Source of the DNA: Cognataquiflexum rubidum
GTDB lineage: Bacteria > Bacteroidota > Bacteroidia > Cytophagales > Cyclobacteriaceae
Reading direction: 5' to 3'
NCBI RefSeq assembly: GCF_022538115.1
Contig: NZ_JAKZAL010000020.1
Coordinates: 33,677 to 97,676 of the forward strand
DNA: 64,000 nucleotides
Part shown: in pieces, positions 1 to 9,167 of the stretch
Numbering within the stretch: the first letter of the stretch is position 1
Layout: every line of letters starts with the position of its first letter
The notes under the pieces: generated by a model
Database searches by the model: none
What the model was told of the DNA's origin: nothing
What the model saw: the letters and a program-made list of their open reading frames with translations, nothing else
Program-made: the position numbers and the translations under genes

Positions 1-15
1 TCGTTAGAGAATTAC

Positions 16-876
16 ATGAAAACAAGGCTTTTATACATTTTTATTTTCATTCTTTTTTCCAATTCGGTGTTTGGACAAAAGGAGAAAAAAGGAGAAACGG
101 TAGATCCTGATTCATCAGGCGTCGTTTCGGATAGGTTTTTACCGACAGCTGCCCCTTTGTTGCTATTCGATGACAATACCAAGACTGAAAAAAAGAAAGC
201 TGAAAAGAAAAAAATAAAGAAGAATATCTACTTCGGTGAAAAAACCAAAAAAGGATACGTCAGACAAAACATCAGGGAGCAGACGCAATACCAGATTTAC
301 AACTACACCACACAAAACAGACCTGCTGACCCTTACATCCGGGATATCCATTGGATTGATATCCGGGACAAAGTAATACGTACAAAAGATTTTGATCCTG
401 CAAGAGGATATTTGCTCCATGGCCCTTATGAAAGGGAAATAGGGGAAGTTTTGGTAGAAAAAGGTTATTTCTACTTTGGAACCAAACATGGGACATGGTT
501 GACTTTTGACACCAAGACAGTGCTTCAGGACAAATTGCATTACTCTGAAGGTTGGCCCAAAGATTCAAAAGTCACTTATTATAACAGAGAAGAAAAGAAA
601 ATTGAAAAGCTGATCCCAATAGAATATGATTTGATGGAAGGAAATTTTTTCCACTTCCATGAAGATGGTCAGGTCGGCGTAGTCGGCGAATACCACTTTG
701 GTGAAAAAGTGGGACTTTGGACAGAATATTGGAATACCAAAGGAAAAACGGTCAGAAAAAGGGAAATCCAATACCAAGACCATCCTTTTACCAAAAATTT
801 TACTCCCTACATCAGAGCGGAATGGGACAAGGATGGCAATCTAATTTACCGAAAAGAAGGATTGGCTTCCAATTGA
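16..876 (+). CDS. Secreted protein with YwqK/MORN-like repeats
   Basis: The 286-aa protein opens with a typical signal peptide (lysine/arginine start, hydrophobic residues 5-18, cleavage near VFGQ), so it is probably exported. A charged, lysine-rich stretch follows at about residues 55-75. The C-terminal half has repeated short units of aromatic, glycine and tryptophan residues, such as GTKHGTW and GEKVGLWTEYW. This pattern is known from the MORN-like repeats of the toxin-antitoxin YwqK family, whose molecular role is not established. The gene stands alone, with the MarR gene about 95 bases downstream on the same strand. Family placement is by motif only; it could simply be a conserved hypothetical periplasmic protein. 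Confidence 0.7.
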   Translation: MKTRLLYIFIFILFSNSVFGQKEKKGETVDPDSSGVVSDRFLPTAAPLLLFDDNTKTEKKKAEKKKIKKNIYFGEKTKKGYVRQNIREQTQYQIYNYTTQNRPADPYIRDIHWIDIRDKVIRTKDFDPARGYLLHGPYEREIGEVLVEKGYFYFGTKHGTWLTFDTKTVLQDKLHYSEGWPKDSKVTYYNREEKKIEKLIPIEYDLMEGNFFHFHEDGQVGVVGEYHFGEKVGLWTEYWNTKGKTVRKREIQYQDHPFTKNFTPYIRAEWDKDGNLIYRKEGLASN

Positions 877-945
877 TTGCATTTTTATAAACCTATTTTC
901 CCTATAATTTTTGTAGGTTAATATTTTTAATTTATTTCTAATTGC

Positions 946-953
946 TATATTTG
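946..953 (+). promoter_or_regulatory. -7 promoter element for the marR gene
   Basis: TATATTTG matches the Bacteroidota -7 consensus TAnnTTTG exactly. No good TTG element is seen 17-23 bases upstream. Transcription would begin near 960, which favours the ATG at 971 over the one at 956. Confidence 0.45.
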
Positions 954-970
954 TCATGCTAATAATTGGT

Positions 971-1402
971 ATGACACAGGAACAATTCAGTAAGTATTCA
1001 TTCCTCTTAGACAGGACGGCCAAAAGAGTCAAGCAATATGCCCAAAGGAAATTCAAATTGGAGGACTTTGACATTACCGTGGACCAATGGCTGATCATGA
1101 AAAACCTTTCTGAAAATGAACTGCTGAGCCAAGCTGAATTGGCCCAAATGGTGTTTAAGGACCAACCTACCCTTACCAGAATCATTGATATTCTTACCAA
1201 AAAAGGATATGTGGAGCGTGTTCCCCATCCTTTGGACAGAAGGAGTTTTCATTTGGTATTGACACCGGAGGGAATTTCAAAAGTAGAAGAACTGAAGCCC
1301 AGGATTGCTTCTATCCGGGAAAAGGCCTGGGAAAACCTTGGAGAAACCGATTTTGAAGAGTTCAAAAGGATTTTAAATACCATTTATAACAATCTGGAAT
1401 AG
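971..1402 (+). CDS. MarR-family transcriptional regulator
   Basis: This 143-aa winged-helix protein has the MarR layout: an N-terminal dimerisation helix, a helix-turn-helix at about residues 50-85 (SQAELAQMVFKDQPTLTRII) and a wing with DRRSFHLVLTPEG. MarR proteins are small DNA-binding dimers that usually repress nearby genes and respond to small ligands or oxidants. An in-frame ATG lies at 956, but the -7 element at 946-953 puts the transcript start beyond or close to it, so 971 is preferred. It lies about 100 bases upstream of the ferredoxin reductase/ferredoxin pair on the same strand and may control it; that link is inferred from position only. Confidence 0.85.
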   Translation: MTQEQFSKYSFLLDRTAKRVKQYAQRKFKLEDFDITVDQWLIMKNLSENELLSQAELAQMVFKDQPTLTRIIDILTKKGYVERVPHPLDRRSFHLVLTPEGISKVEELKPRIASIREKAWENLGETDFEEFKRILNTIYNNLE

Positions 1403-1441
1403 ATTATAAAGGCAAATCTAAAATATACTTGTTATACTAAT

Positions 1442-1449
1442 TATATTTG
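1442..1449 (+). promoter_or_regulatory. -7 promoter element for the reductase/ferredoxin pair
   Basis: TATATTTG fits TAnnTTTG and lies 50 bases before the reductase start. No matching TTG element at the usual distance was found, so it is a candidate only. The start site would fall near 1456. Confidence 0.4.
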
Positions 1450-1499
1450 CACGAACAATAACATTGCTTGTTGGTTTAAAAAAATAAAAAGCACACATC

Positions 1500-2504
1500 A
1501 TGATTACTACTGACCTTTGTATCATCGGAGCCGGACCTGTTGGGTTATTTGCAGTTTTTGAAGCAGGCTTACTTAAGATGCGTTGTCATCTGATCGATTA
1601 CCTTCCTCAGGTAGGCGGACAGCTTTCAGAAATTTACCCACAAAAGCCTATCTATGATATTCCGGGTTATCCTGAAATCAAAGCACAGGATCTGGTAGAT
1701 AACCTGATGGAACAGATCAAGCCTTTCAAACCGACTTTTACTTTGGGGGAAAGAGTAGACCATTTGGCAAAACAGGCGGATGGTTCATTCATTGTCACGA
1801 CCAATGATAAAACCCAGGTGCATGCTCAGGTGATCATCATCGCAGGTGGTTTGGGAGTATTCGAACCCAGAAAACCGGTTTTGGAAAATCTGGAGAAATT
1901 TGAAGGCAAGGGTGTGACTTACATGGTCAAGAATCCTGAGCACTTCAGGAATAAAAAGGTGATGTTGGCAGGTGGTGGTGATTCCGCTTTGGATTGGGCG
2001 ATATACCTTTCCAATGTGGCAGAAAGAGTCACTTTGGTTCACAGAAATGAAACATTCAGAGGTGCACCTGATTCTGCTGCCAAAGTATATGACCTTGCCA
2101 ATAAAGGAAAAATTGATTTGATTCTTTCTGCTAACCTGAAGGAACTTGGCGGTAATGGCACACTCAAGACAGTGGTCTTAGAAGGAAAAAGCAAGGAGGA
2201 AATCACAGTAGATATTGATTACCTGATCCCTCTTTTTGGCCTCAGCCCAAAATTAGGACCAATCGCTGATTGGGGATTGAACATCGATAAGAACGCCATC
2301 GAAGTAGATACCAGGGATTATTCTACCGGTGTGGAAAGAATATACGCCATTGGCGATATCAACACTTATCCGGGCAAATTGAAACTGATTCTATGTGGAT
2401 TCCATGAAGCCGCGATCATGATGCATTCGGCATTCAAATTTGTATACCCTGACCAAAAATTAAGCTTTAAATATACTACCGTCAATGGTGTCAATTCATT
2501 TTAA
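1500..2504 (+). CDS. Ferredoxin-NADP+ reductase, thioredoxin-reductase-like type
   Basis: The 334-aa flavoprotein moves electrons between NADP(H) and a ferredoxin in the cytoplasm. The FAD-binding Rossmann motif GAGPVGLFA is at about residues 9-17, a second nucleotide-binding motif (GGGDSALDWAIYL) lies near residues 159-171, and the C-terminal FAD contact AIGDINTYPGK is present. The CxxC redox pair of true thioredoxin reductases is absent, which points to the ferredoxin reductase branch (YumC/TrxR-like). The next gene, 15 bases downstream, is a 2Fe-2S ferredoxin, its natural partner. The ATG start at 1500 gives the usual N-terminus (TDLCIIGAG). Confidence 0.9.
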   Translation: MITTDLCIIGAGPVGLFAVFEAGLLKMRCHLIDYLPQVGGQLSEIYPQKPIYDIPGYPEIKAQDLVDNLMEQIKPFKPTFTLGERVDHLAKQADGSFIVTTNDKTQVHAQVIIIAGGLGVFEPRKPVLENLEKFEGKGVTYMVKNPEHFRNKKVMLAGGGDSALDWAIYLSNVAERVTLVHRNETFRGAPDSAAKVYDLANKGKIDLILSANLKELGGNGTLKTVVLEGKSKEEITVDIDYLIPLFGLSPKLGPIADWGLNIDKNAIEVDTRDYSTGVERIYAIGDINTYPGKLKLILCGFHEAAIMMHSAFKFVYPDQKLSFKYTTVNGVNSF

Positions 2505-2519
2505 TCTTACTTTTGGGTC

Positions 2520-2840
2520 ATGATAACATTCACTGTAGAAGATCACGACGGCAACCGTCAATCCGTAGAAGCTCCCGATGATATGGGATTGAACTTGATG
2601 GAAATATTAAAAGCCTCTGAGTATCCTGTTTTGGCTACCTGCGGCGGGATGGCATTATGCGCCACATGCCACGTCGAGATTTTGGAAGGGAAAGATGAGT
2701 TGGGTCATGCTTCGGATGCGGAACTTGACCAATTGGAGAATCTTCCCGAATACTATCCTACGAGCAGATTGGCCTGTCAGGTCAGGATCGGTCCCATTCT
2801 CGAAGGGGCCGTGGTCAAATTAAGAGGCGAAGACAATTGA
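2520..2840 (+). CDS. 2Fe-2S ferredoxin, adrenodoxin type
   Basis: This 106-aa electron carrier has the plant/adrenodoxin cluster motif: CGGMALCATC gives Cys-x5-Cys-x2-Cys at residues 41, 47 and 50, and the fourth cysteine is in RLACQVRIG near residue 85. The text between them (GKDELGHASDAELDQL) resembles the adrenodoxin/ISC Fdx branch. It starts 15 bases after the reductase gene and ends just before a strong terminator, so the two form one transcript and probably one redox pair. The electron acceptor cannot be told from this sequence. Confidence 0.92.
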   Translation: MITFTVEDHDGNRQSVEAPDDMGLNLMEILKASEYPVLATCGGMALCATCHVEILEGKDELGHASDAELDQLENLPEYYPTSRLACQVRIGPILEGAVVKLRGEDN

Positions 2841-2844
2841 ATTC

Positions 2845-2880
2845 AATCCCCGACAGACACCGGGGATTTTTTATTTTTTC
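2845..2880 (+). terminator. Intrinsic terminator after the ferredoxin gene
   Basis: AATCCCCG (2845-2852) pairs perfectly with CGGGGATT (2861-2868) across an 8-base loop and is followed by a T-rich tract. The tract overlaps the last codons of the convergent antiporter gene. Confidence 0.85.
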
Positions 2881-5099
2881 TTGAATAGCTTTGAAACGGA
2901 ATTTGAAAACGAAGTGAAGTCCTGCCCGCCAACAGACAAAGGATTAAATATTGAAGTCCCCAAATAATTGTGTCTTCCAATTTCTTCCAAATCAAACTGC
3001 ATCGGATAGATCAGGATGTAATTGTTTTTGCCAAAATACCGGTTCAGGTATTTCGGGATTTTATTCATCACAGGATTATAGGAAGTACCGTTTTTTCTGC
3101 TCAATACCACTATGAGGGCATCATTTTCTTTCAAATCCCTGGAAATGATCAGGAAATCTTCCCAATCTGAAAATTCCACAAAGCCAGCTTCTATGCTGAA
3201 TTTTTTCTGAACCTGTTGGATATATTTCAGGGTTTCCTCATCGCCATAAAAAATCAATTTACAACCTGTATTCCGTCCGATATTCCAGACCCTGAGAAGC
3301 CAAAATACAAATCCCATTTCCTTTTCTGCATTGGCAGGCACTACGATGATATATCTGCCAACAGTATTTAAAGGCTGATGACTTTGGTAGATAAAGGCTG
3401 TGATGTTGCTTTTACTCAATATCCCCTCTGTCAGTTTGCCCAAGAATGTATCTGATAACCCATGTTGTTTGTGCAACCCCAAAATGATATCCGTTACCTT
3501 GTTTTCTCTTACCACATTGGTGATACCGTTGACCAGATTAGAGTCATACCGGATCAGTTCAGTCAATTTATTATCGGTCGCTGCGGCACTTACGCTTGCT
3601 TTTTCCAAAAGCTTTTTGGCAAATTTTTCTTTGCTCTCATCTGAGGAATCTGACGGGACGATGTTCAGGGCATAAAGGGAATTCTTCGAGGTTTTCGATT
3701 TGATGGTTACCCCCAGGTGAATCAATTCCTCGATATTTTCAGGATAATTGACCGGAATCAAAATCCTTTCTTCCGTTTCATTGTCTTTTTCAGTGTCACT
3801 ACTTTCTGTTTCCCCTTCCTCCAAAGCAAGCTTGGCCGCACCTCTTTGTGCAACAATAGAAGCAATCGTACAGGTCACCAAGATCATTAGGATCGTTCCG
3901 TTCAAAATACTATCACCAAGCAACCTGATTGGTTCACCGGTTTCCGTTTCTCCCACAATAACTTTGTAACCTACCAAGACTGCGGCCAGGGTTGCTGCTG
4001 CCTGTGCATTGCTCAAACCGAAAATAACATCCCGCTGTGCCCTTGAAAATTTGAAAGTTTTTTGGGTGAAATACGCTGCCAAAAATTTGGATAAAGTAGC
4101 GACTACCGTCATCACAATGGCCACAAAGATGGTTTCCTTATCCATGTAAAAAACCCTAAAATCTATCAGCATCCCTACCCCAATAAGAAAGAAAGGGATA
4201 AACAAAGCATTCCCTACAAACTCAATCCTGTTCATCAAAGGAGAAGTGTGGGGTACAAGTCTGTTCAAAGCCAAACCCGCAAGAAATGCTCCGATGATGG
4301 CCTCAATTCCGGCTGCCTCAGCCAAAAAAGCGCCCAGAAAAACCAAAGCCAAAACAAAAATATACTGAGAGATATTGTCATCATTCCTTTTGAAAAACCA
4401 CCTCCCAAGTATCGGAAACAAGAAAATGATGATTCCCGCAAAGACAATAATCGAAATCACGAGCTTCACCCAGAAGCCGCCTGTAACTTCACCTGCAGAC
4501 ATCCCCACCACCACAGCCAATACCAACAACGCAAGCGTATCGGTTATCAAGGTGCCGCCCACTGCGACACTGACTGCTTTGTTTTTGATTACTCCCATTT
4601 TGCTGATGATGGGATAGGCGATCAGGGTATGCGAGGCAAACATACTTGCTAAAAGTATCGATGTCGGAATACTGAAGTTGAGAATATAAATCCCTGCCAC
4701 AGTTCCCAAGCCCATAGGAATGAGAAAGGTATACATGCCAAAAATCATGCTTTTGCCACTGTTTTTCTTGAAGTCTCCGAGGTCGATTTCAAGACCCGCC
4801 AAAAACATGATATAAAGCAACCCAACAGTACCAAAAAGGATTACACTACTGTCCCGTTGGAGGAGATTGATGCCATTAGGACCGATAGCGGCTCCTGCCA
4901 GAATCAACCCAATCAATTGCGGAATTTTTATTTTATTGAGTAAAATAGGTGCAAAAAGAATGATAAATAGGATGCTGGAAAAAATCAATACCGGGTTTTC
5001 CCAAGGAAGCTTAAAGCTCAATTCTGCAGCAAAAATCATAAAGTTCTGGTTAAGTCCAATTCCAATAAATTTCGCCAAAATATCTGAAATCCAACCCAT
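2871..5099 (-). CDS. CPA2-family Na+(K+)/H+ antiporter with C-terminal USP-like region
   Basis: The 742-aa membrane protein has about 12-13 hydrophobic segments in residues 15-415, in the pattern of monovalent cation:proton antiporters 2 (KefB/NhaS3-like), including LIGLILAGAAIGPNGI and GIEAIIGAFLAGLALNRL. The remaining 320 residues are soluble and look like universal stress protein folds (ILIPVNYPENIEELIHLGV, YIIVVPANAEKE). There is no RCK/TrkA-N domain like that of KefB/C. It exchanges cations for protons across the inner membrane; ion preference is not readable. The first ATG is at 5099; a TTG directly before it is less likely. It converges on the ferredoxin terminator and lies behind the terminator of the mutase operon. 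Confidence 0.88.
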   Translation of the reverse strand: MGWISDILAKFIGIGLNQNFMIFAAELSFKLPWENPVLIFSSILFIILFAPILLNKIKIPQLIGLILAGAAIGPNGINLLQRDSSVILFGTVGLLYIMFLAGLEIDLGDFKKNSGKSMIFGMYTFLIPMGLGTVAGIYILNFSIPTSILLASMFASHTLIAYPIISKMGVIKNKAVSVAVGGTLITDTLALLVLAVVVGMSAGEVTGGFWVKLVISIIVFAGIIIFLFPILGRWFFKRNDDNISQYIFVLALVFLGAFLAEAAGIEAIIGAFLAGLALNRLVPHTSPLMNRIEFVGNALFIPFFLIGVGMLIDFRVFYMDKETIFVAIVMTVVATLSKFLAAYFTQKTFKFSRAQRDVIFGLSNAQAAATLAAVLVGYKVIVGETETGEPIRLLGDSILNGTILMILVTCTIASIVAQRGAAKLALEEGETESSDTEKDNETEERILIPVNYPENIEELIHLGVTIKSKTSKNSLYALNIVPSDSSDESKEKFAKKLLEKASVSAAATDNKLTELIRYDSNLVNGITNVVRENKVTDIILGLHKQHGLSDTFLGKLTEGILSKSNITAFIYQSHQPLNTVGRYIIVVPANAEKEMGFVFWLLRVWNIGRNTGCKLIFYGDEETLKYIQQVQKKFSIEAGFVEFSDWEDFLIISRDLKENDALIVVLSRKNGTSYNPVMNKIPKYLNRYFGKNNYILIYPMQFDLEEIGRHNYLGTSIFNPLSVGGQDFTSFSNSVSKLFKKK

Positions 5100-5102
5100 C
5101 AA

Positions 5103-5140
5103 AAATCAAAAAGGCTGAAAATATCCAGCCTTTTTGATTT
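5103..5140 (-). terminator. Intrinsic terminator of the methylmalonyl-CoA mutase operon
   Basis: Arms 5103-5117 and 5126-5140 pair perfectly over 15 bp with an 8-base loop. Read on the minus strand the hairpin ends in a T-rich run. It separates the mutase operon from the antiporter gene that starts at 5099. Confidence 0.85.
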
Positions 5141-5178
5141 GCATTTCACTCCAACTTTGTCCTGTCAAAAAAGTCGGT

Positions 5179-7305
5179 TCATTCTTCCTTCATCAATTTT
5201 TCTAAGATTTCTATCGCGGCTTTGGAAAGCACGGTCCCCGGACCAAAAACTGCTGCCACTCCGGCGTTATGAAGGAATTCATAATCATTGGGAGGAATAA
5301 CCCCGCCTGCAATGACCATGATGTCTTCTCTTCCAAGTCTTTTCAACTCTGCAATCAAGGCAGGCACCAAAGTCTTATGGCCGGCCGCCAAAGAAGAAGC
5401 CCCGACGATATGGACGTCATTTTCGACTGCCTGCATCGCAACTTCCTCAGGTGTCTGGAAAAGTGGCCCTATATCCACATCAAATCCCAGATCCGCAAAA
5501 CCGGTAGCAATGATTTTGGCACCCCTGTCATGTCCGTCCTGACCCATCTTCGCAACCATGATTCTTGGCCTACGACCTTCTAATTCCGCAAATTTATCTG
5601 CCAGTCCTTTTGCTTCTTTGAAACTTGCATCGTCTTTTGCCTCGGCGGAATAAACCCCGGATATGGACTTTATATTGGCTTTGTGCCTGCCAAATTCCTT
5701 TTCCATAGCATCTGATATTTCTCCTAAAGTAGCTCTTTTTCGTGCAGCCTCTACTGCCAAAGCCAATAAGTTGCCTTCTCCTGTTTTGGCTGCATGGGTA
5801 ATAGCCTCCAAGGCCAATATAACTTCTTCCTTGTTGCGGTCTGCTTTCAATTTCTTTAATCTTTCGATTTGGGAAAGTCTGACTGCATCATTGTCCACCT
5901 CCCGGATTTCAAATTCCGCCTTGTCTTCATTTTGGTACCTGTTGACACCAACGATCACATCCTTGCCGCTGTCAATTCTTGCCTGCTTTCGTGCCGCAGC
6001 TTCCTCGATTCTCATTTTTGGGATTCCGGCTTCAATCGCCTTGGACATTCCGCCAAGTTGCTCTACTTCCAAAATCAGATTCCATGATCTCTCCACCAAT
6101 TGGTCGGTCAGGTACTCCAAATAAAATGAACCTCCCCAAGGATCCACGACCTTGGTAATGCCAGTTTCTTCCTGTAGGTACAATTGGGTGTTCCGGGCAA
6201 TCCTCGCAGAAAAATCCGTCGGCAAAGCTATCGCTTCGTCAAAGGAATTGGTGTGAAGGGATTGCGTATGTCCCAATGCTGCAGCCAAAGCCTCCACTGT
6301 GGTCCGTGCCACGTTGTTGAAGACATCCTGAGCCGTCAGCGACCAGCCTGAAGTCTGACAGTGTGTTCTCAAAACAAGGGATTTGGGATCTTTGGGGTTA
6401 AATTGATTGACGATTTTGGACCAAAGTAATCTAGCTGCCCGCATTTTTGCGATTTCCATGAAATGGTTCATCCCAATGGCCCAAAAGAAAGACAATCTTG
6501 GAGCAAAGTCATCGATGTCCAAACCGGCCCTGATCCCCGTTCTCAAATATTCCCAGCCATCAGCCAATGTATAAGCCAATTCCAATTCCGCTGTTGCGCC
6601 TGCTTCCTGCATATGATAGCCAGAGATGGAAATCGAATTGAACTTCGGCATATGCTTGGAAGTATATTCAAAAATATCAGCTATGATCCTCATCGAGGGT
6701 GACGGCGGATAGATATACGTATTCCGCACCATAAATTCCTTCAAAATGTCATTTTGGATCGTGCCGCTGAGCTCCTCAGGGCTGACACCCTGCTCCTCGG
6801 CAGCAATGATATAAAATGCCAGAATAGGAATAACTGCACCGTTCATGGTCATTGAGACCGACATTTGATCCAAAGGAATCCCATCAAAAAGTATTTTCAT
6901 ATCCAATACCGAATCAATGGCAACACCGGCTTTGCCGACATCTCCCACCACTCTCGGATGATCAGAGTCATATCCCCTATGTGTAGCCAAATCAAATGCA
7001 ACGGAAAGTCCTTTTTGCCCTCCGGCGAGGTTGCGGCGGTAAAAGGCATTGGACTCCTCAGCTGTCGAAAACCCGGCGTATTGCCTGATAGTCCAAGGCC
7101 GCATCACATACATGGTACTGTAAGGTCCCCGCAAAAATGGAGGCAGGCCTGCAGCATATCCGGTATGTTGGATTTCAATCATTTCTTTTTCAGAAACAAT
7201 ACTTGGAACTCTGATTTTCTCGGCAGTTTCCCAAATAGATTCTGAAGTATATACACTGTTACTTTTGACAGGATCCAAATTCAATTTGCTGATTTCAGGT
7301 CTCAT
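5179..7305 (-). CDS. mutB: Methylmalonyl-CoA mutase large (catalytic) subunit
   Basis: The 708-aa protein interconverts succinyl-CoA and (R)-methylmalonyl-CoA using adenosylcobalamin. The N-terminal TIM barrel carries typical mutase sequence ([53 protein letters not shown]). The C-terminal B12 domain has the DxHxxG cobalt-ligand motif DGHDRG at residues 590-595, so His592 should be the lower axial ligand, with GGVIPP further on. Length is normal for the family. Its ATG overlaps the stop of the small-subunit gene (ATGA at 7302-7305), so the two are translationally coupled. In Bacteroidota the enzyme serves the succinate-propionate route or propionyl-CoA breakdown. Confidence 0.97.
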   Translation of the reverse strand: MRPEISKLNLDPVKSNSVYTSESIWETAEKIRVPSIVSEKEMIEIQHTGYAAGLPPFLRGPYSTMYVMRPWTIRQYAGFSTAEESNAFYRRNLAGGQKGLSVAFDLATHRGYDSDHPRVVGDVGKAGVAIDSVLDMKILFDGIPLDQMSVSMTMNGAVIPILAFYIIAAEEQGVSPEELSGTIQNDILKEFMVRNTYIYPPSPSMRIIADIFEYTSKHMPKFNSISISGYHMQEAGATAELELAYTLADGWEYLRTGIRAGLDIDDFAPRLSFFWAIGMNHFMEIAKMRAARLLWSKIVNQFNPKDPKSLVLRTHCQTSGWSLTAQDVFNNVARTTVEALAAALGHTQSLHTNSFDEAIALPTDFSARIARNTQLYLQEETGITKVVDPWGGSFYLEYLTDQLVERSWNLILEVEQLGGMSKAIEAGIPKMRIEEAAARKQARIDSGKDVIVGVNRYQNEDKAEFEIREVDNDAVRLSQIERLKKLKADRNKEEVILALEAITHAAKTGEGNLLALAVEAARKRATLGEISDAMEKEFGRHKANIKSISGVYSAEAKDDASFKEAKGLADKFAELEGRRPRIMVAKMGQDGHDRGAKIIATGFADLGFDVDIGPLFQTPEEVAMQAVENDVHIVGASSLAAGHKTLVPALIAELKRLGREDIMVIAGGVIPPNDYEFLHNAGVAAVFGPGTVLSKAAIEILEKLMKEE

Positions 7306-8720
7306 AGATTCCAGATTAAATTTTCAGCCAACATACTTTCTCTACAAGGAAATAACGACCAATCTTCTTCCTCTTCAGCCTTACTTTTTGAATTGATGAT
7401 TTCCTTCCGGATGGTATATTTATTGACTCCGATTTTGGATCTTCTTCCTTCCAAAACATCCTCCATTTTCTTTTTTCTCAAGGTCTTTACTTCCTTTTGG
7501 ATAAACCCGGATTCATAACAAGCCCACCAACCTCCCAATTCTTCCACATGGGACAGGGATTCTTTCACTTTTTGAAAAATCGCAACAATCAAATTTTCTA
7601 TGAAGTAAGACCCGGCCACAGGGTCCAAAATCCGGTCCAGGTAACTTTCCTCTTTCAGGATATTGGAAACATTTCTCGCAAGTCTTTCCGACAAGGTGCC
7701 GGGAATTTCGGTAGCGATGTCATGTGGAAGCACATACAATGCATTGGCACCTCCGATGATGCCGGCCATGGCTTCGGTGGTATTTCTTATCATATCCGTA
7801 TCGGGATCTGAGATTGTTTTTGTCCAAAAGCTTGTCTCCACAAAGAGAAATAAATTCTCCGCAGGAATATCCAACTGATAAAGTGAAATCATCCTGTGCA
7901 TCAATATCCTTGCGGCCTTTACTTTGGCGATTTCAAGAAAAAAATCTGAGCCTACAGCCAGTCTAAACATTGTTTTTTGAATGATTTCTTGAGGATAAAA
8001 ACCCTCGCCAACCAAAGCATCTATCAAATCAATCCATGCCGCCACCCCAAACGTCAGTTCCTGCACCGGACTGGCACCCGAATTATGGTAAGCTGCCGCA
8101 TCAATGCTTAAAACTTTGAAATTGCCAAACTCTTCTCCGATCTGCAAAAGTGATTTTGCAATCTCCACAACGGTTCTTTTATCAGTTTTTTCAGTAAGAG
8201 CAGCGGCAAAGCCGTCCCACAAAATTCCGCCATAAATGGTATCAGGTTGCCATCCATTTTGATTTACCCACTCCATAAAGCCGTTCAAAACTTGAATTGG
8301 GCTCCCAATTGGATTTAAAAAAATCTGAATGTATTGCGGTTCGACGCCTTTTAGTAAAACCTCCAGGTCTTCCTCACCTCTAAGATGAAGCAGCAGACCT
8401 TCTGCGCCATTCAGAAGGGCATCGAGAATTTTCTCATTCGTGGTTTTTCCATTTGTCCCTTCAAATGAAGAAACATTGGACCAAATCCTAGGTGGCATAC
8501 CGGGAATGGTCGGTTTGGCATTGACCCTATTTCTGTAACCGGACAATGAGTCTGCCAAATTCATGTCCTCCGCTGTGTAGAATGGATTGACCTTTATCCC
8601 ATCTTCGGTGACTGAAACCAGTGTTTTTTCAAAATCCTTTCCCTTCAAATCACGGATGATCTGGTCCATCCAATCTTTTTTGGAATGTATTGGAAAATCC
8701 TCAAACAAATTAATTTTCAT
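7302..8720 (-). CDS. mutA: Methylmalonyl-CoA mutase small subunit
   Basis: This 472-aa non-catalytic partner of MutB forms the heterodimeric mutase. It keeps the barrel fold ([58 protein letters not shown]) but, as expected for MutA, has no DxHxxG B12 motif. The reading frame is open upstream to 8771, but [10 protein letters not shown] at 8720 matches the usual N-terminus and is chosen. It is first in the operon; its stop overlaps the mutB start by four bases. Its chaperone gene meaB lies about 2.7 kb away, beyond dnaA, not in this operon. Confidence 0.93.
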   Translation of the reverse strand: MKINLFEDFPIHSKKDWMDQIIRDLKGKDFEKTLVSVTEDGIKVNPFYTAEDMNLADSLSGYRNRVNAKPTIPGMPPRIWSNVSSFEGTNGKTTNEKILDALLNGAEGLLLHLRGEEDLEVLLKGVEPQYIQIFLNPIGSPIQVLNGFMEWVNQNGWQPDTIYGGILWDGFAAALTEKTDKRTVVEIAKSLLQIGEEFGNFKVLSIDAAAYHNSGASPVQELTFGVAAWIDLIDALVGEGFYPQEIIQKTMFRLAVGSDFFLEIAKVKAARILMHRMISLYQLDIPAENLFLFVETSFWTKTISDPDTDMIRNTTEAMAGIIGGANALYVLPHDIATEIPGTLSERLARNVSNILKEESYLDRILDPVAGSYFIENLIVAIFQKVKESLSHVEELGGWWACYESGFIQKEVKTLRKKKMEDVLEGRRSKIGVNKYTIRKEIINSKSKAEEEEDWSLFPCRESMLAENLIWNL

Positions 8721-9167
8721 ATTCGGGTTTATAATTAAGGCTAAAGCTCCACGCACCCTTTTCAAAATCAATTGGGATTCAGGAAGTGGCTCTTTTTATT
8801 TAGCTAGGTAAAAATAGGAGTTAGAACTTTCAAAACCCATCATTTACTAAGAATTCAAAAACGAAGCAGAAAGGAACTATTTTCAAAAGTTGCATCATTT
8901 TTTCAAATGGTTTCCTTGAATTCTACTTTTGCCAATTGGCAAAAAATCAGGCTGATAACCGCCTTCCGATTGAAGGTTGGCTGATTGCTATTTTGCTTTT
9001 CGGGATGTCAAAAAAATTAAAAGAGAATAGATAAAAAGTTTACTTATTTATTGAAAAGTCAAGGGCTTTTCGATTTTTTATTTAAATATATTTTCCGCAA
9101 TTTTGAAGCCCTCCAAAAAAGGGGGAGGTTTTCCCAGTTATTCTATCTATAGTTTATTAAAATATAA
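8721..9167. other. Intergenic region between mutA and dnaA
   Basis: These 447 bases hold the divergent upstream regions of mutA and dnaA. The stretch is AT-rich and contains a GCCAATTGGC palindrome at 8931-8940. No reading frame of note, tRNA, clear DnaA box (TTATnCACA) or clean TAnnTTTG promoter was seen, so there is no support for calling this the replication origin. Confidence 0.5.

Noticed and set aside
163..540. Minus-strand reading frames of 70-130 codons inside the YwqK-like gene and similar long antisense frames elsewhere (for example 9276-9950, 11574-12257, 46689-47228)
   Set aside because: They lie opposite well-supported genes, show no family motifs and follow from codon bias of the real gene.
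956..970. Upstream start for the MarR gene
   Set aside because: The -7 element at 946-953 places transcription start at or after this ATG; 971 gives the normal MarR N-terminus.
8721..9167. Replication origin next to dnaA
   Set aside because: No TTATnCACA-type boxes or AT-rich 13-mers in a recognisable cluster were found, and dnaN/gyrB are not adjacent.
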